The translations under genes were made by a program, and so were the position numbers. The notes beneath the pieces are model-generated. The model saw only the letters and a program-made list of their open reading frames with translations, was not told where the DNA came from and did no database searches. From Chloroflexota bacterium (GTDB lineage Bacteria; Chloroflexota; Dehalococcoidia; Lucifugimonadales; Lucifugimonadaceae), in contig JAQBUH010000020.1 of assembly GCA_027624075.1 (NCBI GenBank), positions 1-40,219 of the forward strand: a stretch of DNA of 40,219 nucleotides, read 5' to 3'. Below, one piece after another: positions 8,186 through 15,555 of the stretch (position 1 is the stretch's first letter; each line of letters begins with the position of its first letter).

Positions 8186-9733
8186 TCAGTCCGGCATCGA
8201 GTCTGGCGCCCGTTCCGGCACAGGGCGGTCCCGCACAACATCCATGACCCGGACTGGCGGAGACCCGTCCAGTCGTGTCATGAGCGCAACCGTGATAACA
8301 AAGCAGACCGCAACGGCTCCAAGCACCACCTGGTAGCCCAGCGCATGCTGAACCTCATTTAGCCTGTCCACGCCAAGGCCGGATATCCGTGACGCGGTTG
8401 AGCCAATAAGCACGGCCACACTCGCATAGTCAAGGTCACGCGCCGCGTTCCGTTTCGAGACAAGGTCGTTCGCAAGCGCCCAGCTTACCGTGAGGAAGAT
8501 CCCGATCACGACTCCGAGAATCAGACCGTCGAGTGCCACCACGAGTATCGAGTTGGCGAAAATTAGAATCACTGTGCCAATCACACCCAGCACGCCACCC
8601 AGGTACAGCATCGGGTCCCGGCCGACGCGGTCGGTCAGCCTGCCTGCTGGCAGTACCGTCAGCGCCGTCGCGACAGCGGTCGTGACCAGTATCACCGCGC
8701 CTCCCTGTGACGCGTTCTTGAGACCTATCACGTCCTGTAGATAGAAGAACGAGTAGAGCTGGAGGGCAGAGAAGCCGGTGATAACTACGGTGAGGGCAAT
8801 CAGGAAACGCAGGTAGTTGTCATGCGGAGCGACGGTCTCTTCTTCGTCTGAGCCGTGGGAGCCTGGACCGAACTCCGGTTGAGAGGCCGGCGTCTCCGCC
8901 CGTAAATGGGTAACACCTGTTTGCGCCGTCGCGGGGAGCGGGATGGCGGCGTTCTCGCCTGCATGGCCGGTCTGGTCAGCGTGTCCGGTCCTCCGCAGCG
9001 ATGTGATGGTCCACAGGGTGGAGGCAACCGCGACAACAGCCACAAGCACAAGCGACACCGTCATCCAGCCGGGCGCGCTCTCTGCGTCGTAGTGTGACAT
9101 CAGCAGAAGCACAGTCCCTGCCAGCAGCCCCGCTCCAATTACGCGTGACAGGTTCAGCGCTCCGGCCGCCGCACCCTTGTTCCCAGGGCTCACATGGTCT
9201 GCGATCAGCCCGTTCGCCGCTCCCTGTCCGAAGTTGCCAAGTCCCTGGATGAGAACGTTCAGAAATATGAGGGAAGCCAGAGTCCCAACGAAGCCGAGGA
9301 ACAGCACGGAAGCCGCCATGCCAAGCGCGCCGACGAGCAGGAACGGGAGCCGCTTGGTTGGTCCGCTATGCCTGTCGCTCAACATCCCAGCGAGCGGTTG
9401 CATCAGCGCCGCGATGGCCAGCCCGGTGAGAGAGACAAGGCCGAGCGCACCGTTCTTATCGCTCTCGTCGAATACGATGCCAAGGATTGATGAGCCGCCG
9501 TTCCCGACGATCTCTTCGACCTTAATCGGCAGTAGCGGTGTGCCGAGGGCGGTCCACATGCCGGAGAGGCCGAGCCCGTAGAGGCTCAGGTTGACCAGGC
9601 TGCCTGCTCCCCTGCGGTGAACCGCCGAGACCCGCCTGATCGACTCAAATGGCGACTGCACGCCGAACCGGGCCGCGCCAAACTGCGGCACGTCTCCCGG
9701 AACAGGGCTATTACCGTCTCCACTGCTCTGCAT
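8186..9733 (-). CDS. major facilitator superfamily transporter
   Basis: About 515-aa inner-membrane MFS transporter with roughly 12 hydrophobic segments in two halves, separated by a charged cytoplasmic loop (TSLRRTGHADQTGHAGE to SDEEETVAPHD, around residues 250-310). The loop-2/3 motif is GMLSDRHSGPTKR, and its counterpart in the second half is AGRLTDRVGRDP; both match the conserved MFS GxxxDRxGRR signature. The general look is closer to the sugar/cation-symporter-like members than to drug-efflux pumps, but the substrate cannot be read from sequence. The ATG at 9733 has GGAAGG about 7 bases upstream and is preferred over 9772. It diverges from the ArsC/Spx-like gene. Confidence 0.87.
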   Translation of the reverse strand: MQSSGDGNSPVPGDVPQFGAARFGVQSPFESIRRVSAVHRRGAGSLVNLSLYGLGLSGMWTALGTPLLPIKVEEIVGNGGSSILGIVFDESDKNGALGLVSLTGLAIAALMQPLAGMLSDRHSGPTKRLPFLLVGALGMAASVLFLGFVGTLASLIFLNVLIQGLGNFGQGAANGLIADHVSPGNKGAAAGALNLSRVIGAGLLAGTVLLLMSHYDAESAPGWMTVSLVLVAVVAVASTLWTITSLRRTGHADQTGHAGENAAIPLPATAQTGVTHLRAETPASQPEFGPGSHGSDEEETVAPHDNYLRFLIALTVVITGFSALQLYSFFYLQDVIGLKNASQGGAVILVTTAVATALTVLPAGRLTDRVGRDPMLYLGGVLGVIGTVILIFANSILVVALDGLILGVVIGIFLTVSWALANDLVSKRNAARDLDYASVAVLIGSTASRISGLGVDRLNEVQHALGYQVVLGAVAVCFVITVALMTRLDGSPPVRVMDVVRDRPVPERAPDSMPD

Positions 9734-9838
9734 CTGGGGCCTTCCAACCCGGAGTTCCCATTGGCTCGTCAACGGGCCACAGGCTGCAATAAACTCAGCT
9801 TATAGCGTACATGAACCTCAATTACCTCAGGTGCTCCA

Positions 9839-10189
9839 TTGACGAATCCGCCCATCTTCTACCACTACACAAAGTGACAGACCTGCCGCACAGCGAGAGG
9901 TGTCCTCTCGCAAGCCGCCGAAGGGGCCAGTGAGCGTGACTTCTTCAAGGAGCGCATGACGCGTGATGAGATCAAGAGAATCGCCGCTATGGCGTCCGTT
10001 GACGAGATGTTCTCCTGGCGGAGTCCGAGTGCCAAACCATACCGGGAGCGCCGGGGTGAATTGACAGACGATGAGCTCATCAATCTGATGCTGGAGGAGC
10101 CACGGCTGATCCGGAGACCGATCCTTATCACAGGCAAGAAGGTGCTGTTTGGCTTCGACGCCGCCGAGTACGAGAGGTGGCTCCGGTAA
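9839..10189 (+). CDS. probable selenoprotein: ArsC/Spx-family thioredoxin-fold protein with in-frame TGA (UxxC)
   Basis: Read through one TGA (9875-9877), this gives a 116-aa protein, the normal size for ArsC/Spx/YffB relatives. The TTG start at 9839 has AGGTG five bases upstream. The N-terminus is TNPPIFYHYTK, then TGA (residue 13), then QTCRTARGVLSQ. TGA therefore occupies the first position of the family CxxC redox motif, with C16 intact. Downstream features fit the family throughout: ERDFFKERMTRDEIKRI, FSWRSP (residues 59-63), EEPRLIRRPILI with the conserved RRP (92-94) and VLFGFD. A hairpin 15 nt after TGA resembles a bacterial SECIS. Inferred role: selenocysteine-dependent thiol reductase. 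A Cys-to-TGA nonsense mutation is the alternative; the clean frame on both sides argues against an old pseudogene. Conventional calling would report only the last 77 residues from ATG 9956. Confidence 0.75.
9893..9911 (+). promoter_or_regulatory. candidate bacterial SECIS hairpin
   Basis: GCGAGAGG (9893-9900), TGT, CCTCTCGC (9904-9911) is a perfect 8-bp stem. It begins 15 nt after the TGA, with the apical loop 23 nt after it. If the top one or two G-C pairs open, the loop reads GUGUC or GGUGUCC, which puts a G (and a GU) at the start of the loop as SelB-binding bacterial SECIS elements require. It lies inside the coding sequence, as is normal in bacteria. Confidence 0.65.
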
Positions 10190-10421
10190 CCCGCGCCGTC
10201 TCCGCGCCCACGAGGACCGTCTCACCTCAGGTGGCGCCAGAGTTGGTGCCAGCACGCAGACCTTGCTGGTGAAATCGGCAGGGCCGGCAGATGGCGATGA
10301 GGCATAAGCTCGCTCCGTTTCCGGCGGACATGGCTGTTTCCAGCAGACCTGGCCACTCCCGGCGGACAAGGCTCCACTGAGCCCATATCTCAACAGCAGT
10401 ATGTGAACGGAGTGCGGTGAA

Positions 10422-10652
10422 ATGCTTTATACGAAGTCCTGCCCGCGATGCAGCGGCGACGTCAAGTTGGACCGTGACAACTACGGTGTATACGCAAAGT
10501 GTCTACAGTGCGGCTTCAACCGTGACTTTGTGACTCGCCGTGACATCCCCTCCGCATCCGAAGGCCTGGGCTCAATGCTCGGCTCCTCGTACGGTTCCCA
10601 GGGGATAGCGCAGGAGACGGCGCCAGAGACGGAGCAGCGAGACGCCGCTTAG
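10422..10652 (+). CDS. small zinc-ribbon protein
   Basis: 76-aa protein. It starts MLYTKSCPRCSGDV, with the second half of the ribbon at YAKCLQCGFNRDF, giving two CxxC pairs (residues 7-10 and about 28-31) that should bind one zinc. The remaining 40 residues are low-complexity (Ser, Gly, Glu) and probably disordered. The ATG at 10422 follows GGAGTGCGGTGA. No function is assignable. It stands alone between the ArsC/Spx-like gene and the crotonase-fold gene, with 232 bases of featureless DNA before it. Confidence 0.8.
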   Translation: MLYTKSCPRCSGDVKLDRDNYGVYAKCLQCGFNRDFVTRRDIPSASEGLGSMLGSSYGSQGIAQETAPETEQRDAA

Positions 10653-10783
10653 CCTGCTGTGTTTGGCTCTCGCAGGCGGCACTCTCTGGCGGGCACATTC
10701 AGGCCAGGGTGACGCAGGTCCGCTCCCACTGCATTTGCTCAGCGGCTGGCATTTCGACCGCTCCGCGCTGATAAGATTCCGGT

Positions 10784-11680
10784 ATGACCGGACCGACCAA
10801 TATCCGAACTGGCGCCACTCCTGGCGACCAGACTCACTCTACCGTCCTGATCGAGCGCAACGCCGAGCAGGGCGTTGGCGTCATCACCCTCAACCGTCCC
10901 GCCCGGAGGAACGCGCTCAACCATGAGATGCTAGTCGCGCTCGACGCGGCGATCTCTGATCTCGCCTCAGACGAGTCAGTTCGCGCCATCGTGCTCACCG
11001 GAGCAGGCGCGTCCTTCTGCTCAGGCGTTGACACCAACGAGCTGGCGGGCGGCTCCAAAACAGGCCCTCACACTCCCGGCCCGGGCGGCGCGGAAGCCCT
11101 CAGGCGAGGTTTCGAGCTACCTCGCAAGGTGATCCTCAGCCTGTTCGATATGGAAAAGCCGGTGATCGCAGCCATTCGCGGCACTGCCGTCGGCGCCGGT
11201 CTGGACATCGCCTGCGCATGTGACATTCGCCTCGCAACTCCAGACGCCCGTTTCTCCGCCGCGTACATCAAGGTCGGTCTGTTCCCCGGCTATGGCGGCG
11301 TCTGGTTCTACCCGAGAATGTTCGGCGTCGCAAAGGCGGCTGAGATGATGCTCACGGGCGACTTCGTCTCTGCCGAGGAGGCGCTCGCGGCAGGCTTCAT
11401 CAACCGGATCGTCCCGGATCCGGACCCCGCGGACCCAGTTCGTCCCGGCGGAAACGGGCTACTTGATGAGGCGCGCAAACTGGCGGCTCGTCTCGCCGCC
11501 GGACCGCCAATCGCAACGCGCCTTGCCAAGACGATGATGCACCGCAGCCTCGGCCTGGACCTTGCCACATCCCTTCATCTCTCCGCCGCCGCCGAGTCAA
11601 TCACGCTATCATCGGAAGATCACGCAGAAGGCATGGCTGCAGCCCGCGAGAAACGGCCGCCACGATACCGAGGAGTCTGA
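10784..11680 (+). CDS. enoyl-CoA hydratase/isomerase (crotonase) family protein
   Basis: 298-aa crotonase-fold protein. The core is clear: GVITLNRPARRNALNHEML, AIVLTGAGASFCSGVDTNEL (first oxyanion-hole strand), AAIRGTAVGAGLDIACACDIRLA (second oxyanion-hole glycine) and KVGLFPGYGGVWFYPRMFG. The two catalytic glutamates of classical hydratases are not present: the first position is Asp (GLDIA) and the second aligns with Tyr (AAYIKVGL). It may therefore be an isomerase or another crotonase-type activity on acyl-CoA, and the substrate is unknown. A TAAGAT box ends 6 bases before the ATG, so the transcript may be leaderless. It is followed 5 bases later by prs, so the two are likely co-transcribed. 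Confidence 0.88.
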   Translation: MTGPTNIRTGATPGDQTHSTVLIERNAEQGVGVITLNRPARRNALNHEMLVALDAAISDLASDESVRAIVLTGAGASFCSGVDTNELAGGSKTGPHTPGPGGAEALRRGFELPRKVILSLFDMEKPVIAAIRGTAVGAGLDIACACDIRLATPDARFSAAYIKVGLFPGYGGVWFYPRMFGVAKAAEMMLTGDFVSAEEALAAGFINRIVPDPDPADPVRPGGNGLLDEARKLAARLAAGPPIATRLAKTMMHRSLGLDLATSLHLSAAAESITLSSEDHAEGMAAAREKRPPRYRGV

Positions 11681-11685
11681 GTCCA

Positions 11686-12651
11686 GTGAGTATGTCGAGC
11701 ATGTTCCTGAACGGCGGGCCGATGATCTTCACAGGGAAGGCGAACCCTGAGCTGGCTGCAAAGATCTGCGAATACCTCGAGTGTAATCTCGGGCGCGCCG
11801 AGTTCTTCAAGTTCAACAACGACAACACGTTCGTGCGCATCCTGGACAATGTGCGCCAGCGAGACGTCTTCATCGTCCAGCCGACCACGTATCCGGTGAA
11901 CGACAACATCATGGAGATGCTCATCTTCATGGACGCCGCGCGCAGAGCGTCTGCAGGCCGCATCACCGCCGTCATGCCGTACTACTCTTATGCGCGGACA
12001 GACAAGAAAGATCAACCGCGTGTGCCTATCACCGGCCGCCTGGTCGCAGACCTGATCAACACCGCCGGCGCCGACCGCGTCGTGCTCGTGGACCTGCACG
12101 CGGCGCAGGTGCAGGGCTTCTTCTCGACCGTTGTGGACGAACTGACAGCGCTGCCCCTGCTTGCAGACTACTTTCTCAAAAAGGGACTGGACGAGCTGGT
12201 CGTGGTTGCGCCGGACATCGGATCATCACGAAGATCAAGAGACTTTGCAGCCAGGGTGAACGCTCCGCTCGCTATCATTGAGAAAAGGCGGCTGGGGAAC
12301 AACGACCGCGTGGAGACTCTGAACGTAATTGGTAATGTGGATGGCAAGTACGCAATCCTGTTCGACGACGAGATCAACACCGGCAGCACCATGATCGCCG
12401 CGGCCAAGATCCTGGCGGAACAGGGCAGCAGAGGGGTTTATGCGTGTGCCACACATGGAATCCTGCCGGGTGACGCAGCGCAAACCCTGACCTCAGTCCC
12501 TAACCTTAACGAGATAGTCATTACAGACACGGTGCCGCTGGAAGAGAGAAAGAGGCACGAAAAAATCACGGTGGTGTCGATCGCCCCGCTCGTAGGCGAG
12601 GCGATCAGGCGGATCCACGAAGGCCGGTCAGTGGGCGAACTGTTCAGATAG
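11686..12651 (+). CDS. prs: ribose-phosphate pyrophosphokinase
   Basis: Makes PRPP from ribose 5-phosphate and ATP, for nucleotide, histidine, tryptophan and NAD synthesis. 321 aa, a usual length. Recognisable segments are FNNDNTFVRILDNVRQRDVFIVQ (the ATP-binding flexible region), MPYYSYARTDKKDQPRVPITGRLVADL, VLVDLHAAQVQGFF, VVAPDIGSSRRSRDFA and the PRPP loop LFDDEINTGST. The usual loop reads DDMIDTGGT or similar, so Glu and Asn replacements make this one slightly atypical. The GTG at 11686 has AGGAG about 11 bases upstream; ATG 11692 is the alternative start. It follows the crotonase gene by 5 bases. Confidence 0.95.
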   Translation: MSMSSMFLNGGPMIFTGKANPELAAKICEYLECNLGRAEFFKFNNDNTFVRILDNVRQRDVFIVQPTTYPVNDNIMEMLIFMDAARRASAGRITAVMPYYSYARTDKKDQPRVPITGRLVADLINTAGADRVVLVDLHAAQVQGFFSTVVDELTALPLLADYFLKKGLDELVVVAPDIGSSRRSRDFAARVNAPLAIIEKRRLGNNDRVETLNVIGNVDGKYAILFDDEINTGSTMIAAAKILAEQGSRGVYACATHGILPGDAAQTLTSVPNLNEIVITDTVPLEERKRHEKITVVSIAPLVGEAIRRIHEGRSVGELFR

Positions 12652-12743
12652 TCCGCCCGCCTTTCACCCCGGCCTTACCGCCACCTCCGCACGCGTCACA
12701 CCGTGCCAGCCCTCCACGGCGCCCCAAGAGGTTTGCTACAGAT

Positions 12744-15545
12744 ATGTTTGGCATACTCAACAAAATCGTAGGCGACTCCAACGAGAAGGCCGTCAAAGGC
12801 CTTCAGCCGATCGTTGACGAGATCAACTCGCTCGAAGACGAGATGAAGAGCCTCTCAGACGAAGAGCTCCGCAACCTGACCACCGAGTTCAGGTCACGGC
12901 TCGAAGCCGGAGAGTCGCTTGACGACCTGCTTCCAGAAGCCTTCGCCGCCGTGCGAGAGGCATCCCGGCGCACGCTCGGCATGCGTCACTTCGACGTGCA
13001 GCTCGTCGGAGGCATCGTCCTGCACCAGGGCAAGATCGCAGAGATGCGCACCGGTGAGGGCAAGACGCTCGTCGCAACGCTGCCCACCTATCTGAACGCG
13101 CTCACCGGAGACGGTGTCCACGTCGTCACAGTCAACGACTACCTTGCAGAGCGCGACGCCTCCTGGATGGGCGCCATCTACCACGCGCTCGGCCTCACAG
13201 TCGGCTGCCTGCAGACCGGCGCCTCCTTTGTCTACGACCCCGAGCGGGCAGACGCGCAGCGCAAGGAGCGTGCGGAGGCAGATGGTGAGACGGCGGGGAA
13301 AACGCCCGAACAGGAGCACACAGACGGCTCGATGGCGTTCGCAGACGTGGCAGGCGAGCACATGTTCGAGACGACCAAGCGCGAGACGTACGCGGCAGAC
13401 ATCGTCTACGCCACAAACAACGAGCTCGGCTTCGACTACCTGCGCGACAACATGGTCGACTCCAAAGAGCGCATGGTCCAACGCGGCCTGGCGTATGCGG
13501 TGGTCGACGAAGTCGACAACATCCTCATTGACGAGGCGCGGACGCCTCTGATCATCTCCGGACCCGCACACGAGTCCGGCCAGGAGTACAGGCGGTTCTC
13601 GCAGCTCGCCAGACAGCTACGCAGGGACCGGGACTTCGAGATAGATGACGCCAAACGGACCATCGCAATGACCGAAGAGGGCATCGAGAGGGTTGAGAAG
13701 GCACTTGGCGTCGAAAACCTCTACGCGCCGGAAAACCAGGTGCTGTCCCACTTCGTCGAGAATGCCATCCGCGCCGAGGTGATGTACCTGCGGGACGTGC
13801 AGTACGTGAACCGCGGCGGCGAGATCGTGATCGTAGACGAGTTCACAGGCCGCCTCATGGAGGGCCGCCGCTACTCGGACGGCCTCCACCAGGCCATCGA
13901 GGCCAAGGAAGGCGTTGACGTGCAGCGTGAGAGCGTCACGTACGCCACGATCACGCTCCAGAACTACTTCCGGATGTACAAGAAGCTATCTGGCATGACC
14001 GGCACAGCGGCGACAGAGGCGGAGGAGTTCTTCAAGATCTACAAGCTGGAGGTTGTGACGGTCCCGACGAACAAGGAGACCGCCAGGGAAGACCGCCCGG
14101 ACCAGATCTATATGAACGAGAGCGCGAAATGGCGTGCGGTGGCGGGCAAGATCGAAGAGCTCACTCACGAAGGGCGTCCGGTGCTGGTGGGAACAACCTC
14201 AATCGAGAAGTCTGAGCAACTCGCCGACATGCTCAGGCAACGCAACCTGCGCTTCAACGTGCTCAACGCCAAGCAGCATGAGCACGAGGCCGAAGTCATC
14301 GCACAGGCAGGCCGCCCCGGCGCCATCACCGTCTCCACCAACATGGCGGGCCGCGGCACGGACATCATCCTGGGCGGCAACCCGGAGGCGCTTGACCTCA
14401 CCCCCGGGCAATGGAAGGAAGACCACGAGCGTGTTGTCAAATCAGGAGGCCTCTTCGTCCTGGGCACCGAGCGCCACGAGTCACGCCGCATAGACAACCA
14501 GCTCCGCGGCCGTGCGGGACGCCAGGGCGACCCCGGCGCCACGCAGTTCTACCTCTCCACCGAGGACGACATCATCAAGTGGTTCGGTGGCGACCGAATC
14601 CGCGGCATCATGAGCATGTTCAAGTGGGACGAGGACGAGGCGATCCAGAACAAAATGATCTCACGGACTGTCGAGAGCGCCCAGAGCAAGGTCGAAGGCC
14701 AGCACTTCGAGGTACGGAAGACGCTGGTCGACTACGACGACGTGGTCAACACACAGCGGGACATCATCTACCGGCTCAGACAGCAGATCCTGGACGGCGA
14801 GGGGCTGCGCGAGACAATCACCGGCTATGTCGAGAGGGAGCTGACCGCCGTCGCCCGGCAGTACCTGACCGGGGCTCCGGAGAACTGGGACGTCCAAGGG
14901 TTCCAGCGGGAGCTCACAAACATCTTCCCTGTCAGGGAGATCTTCGCAGACGAAGACGAGGTCTACGAGTTCGACACGGACGAGGTTGTAGACCGCCTGA
15001 TCGAGTACGCGGGCCAGGTGTACGACAAGCGCGAGCAGGAGTTCGGCGAGGACATGATGCGCCGCCTCGAGCGGGCCATCATGCTCAAGGCGGTTGACGG
15101 GATGTGGGTCGAGCACCTGACGACGATGGACGGCATGCGGCAGGGCATCGGTCTCGAGGCCGCGGGCCAGCGGGACCCGCTTGTCCAGTACAAGCGCCAG
15201 GGCTTCGAGATGTTCCAGGACCTGATCACGCGCATCGAGTCGAACATCGCCCGGACCATCTTCCGTGTCGCGCTCTCCAACCAGCCTGCCCCTGCGCAGC
15301 CCCGGAACATCACGACCGCAAAGCCGCAGCCTGCCAGCGTTTCCAATGGCTCAGGCGACGATGGAGCGCGGCGGCGCGCTGCGAGCGTGGCGGGACAGAA
15401 GTCGGTCATGGCGAACGTCGAGCGCGGCCACGGCGCCGAGAAGCTGACGGTGCCGACGCACACGCCAGATGGCCGCAAGCTCTCGCGGCAGGAGCGGCGC
15501 AAGTTTGAGCGCGCCGCGCAGAAGCAGGCAAAGAGCCGCAGCTAG
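12744..15545 (+). CDS. secA: preprotein translocase ATPase SecA
   Basis: ATPase motor that drives unfolded precursors through SecYEG. 933 aa. The order is the N-terminal helix (NKIVGDSNEKAVKGLQPIVDEIN), Walker A MRTGEGKTLVA (near residues 100-110), NDYLAERDASWMG, the preprotein crosslinking region, Walker B VVDEVDNILIDEARTPL (around 253), MTGTAATEAEEF, NMAGRGTDIILGGNPEALD, GTERHESRRIDNQLRGRAGRQGD and the helical wing/scaffold (DGMWVEHLTTMDGMRQGIGL). The C-terminal linker ends in a basic RQERRKFERAAQKQAKSRS. The four-cysteine zinc-binding SecB-interaction tail is absent. PolX starts 11 bases after the stop. Confidence 0.98.
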   Translation: MFGILNKIVGDSNEKAVKGLQPIVDEINSLEDEMKSLSDEELRNLTTEFRSRLEAGESLDDLLPEAFAAVREASRRTLGMRHFDVQLVGGIVLHQGKIAEMRTGEGKTLVATLPTYLNALTGDGVHVVTVNDYLAERDASWMGAIYHALGLTVGCLQTGASFVYDPERADAQRKERAEADGETAGKTPEQEHTDGSMAFADVAGEHMFETTKRETYAADIVYATNNELGFDYLRDNMVDSKERMVQRGLAYAVVDEVDNILIDEARTPLIISGPAHESGQEYRRFSQLARQLRRDRDFEIDDAKRTIAMTEEGIERVEKALGVENLYAPENQVLSHFVENAIRAEVMYLRDVQYVNRGGEIVIVDEFTGRLMEGRRYSDGLHQAIEAKEGVDVQRESVTYATITLQNYFRMYKKLSGMTGTAATEAEEFFKIYKLEVVTVPTNKETAREDRPDQIYMNESAKWRAVAGKIEELTHEGRPVLVGTTSIEKSEQLADMLRQRNLRFNVLNAKQHEHEAEVIAQAGRPGAITVSTNMAGRGTDIILGGNPEALDLTPGQWKEDHERVVKSGGLFVLGTERHESRRIDNQLRGRAGRQGDPGATQFYLSTEDDIIKWFGGDRIRGIMSMFKWDEDEAIQNKMISRTVESAQSKVEGQHFEVRKTLVDYDDVVNTQRDIIYRLRQQILDGEGLRETITGYVERELTAVARQYLTGAPENWDVQGFQRELTNIFPVREIFADEDEVYEFDTDEVVDRLIEYAGQVYDKREQEFGEDMMRRLERAIMLKAVDGMWVEHLTTMDGMRQGIGLEAAGQRDPLVQYKRQGFEMFQDLITRIESNIARTIFRVALSNQPAPAQPRNITTAKPQPASVSNGSGDDGARRRAASVAGQKSVMANVERGHGAEKLTVPTHTPDGRKLSRQERRKFERAAQKQAKSRS

Positions 15546-15555
15546 AGAGGTCTGC

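Noticed and set aside
9875-9877. TGA read as tryptophan (alternative genetic code)
   Set aside because: Other genes in the window end normally at TGA (for example polX, valS-side genes and the IS-independent DUF58 gene), so a code change is not supported.
9811-9933. Small ORF starting at ATG 9811 (NLNYLRCSIDE...)
   Set aside because: Different frame from the ArsC/Spx-like protein, no ribosome-binding site and no family features.
14411-15097. 228-aa frame inside secA
   Set aside because: Overlaps the conserved SecA helicase region in another frame; Arg-rich shadow.
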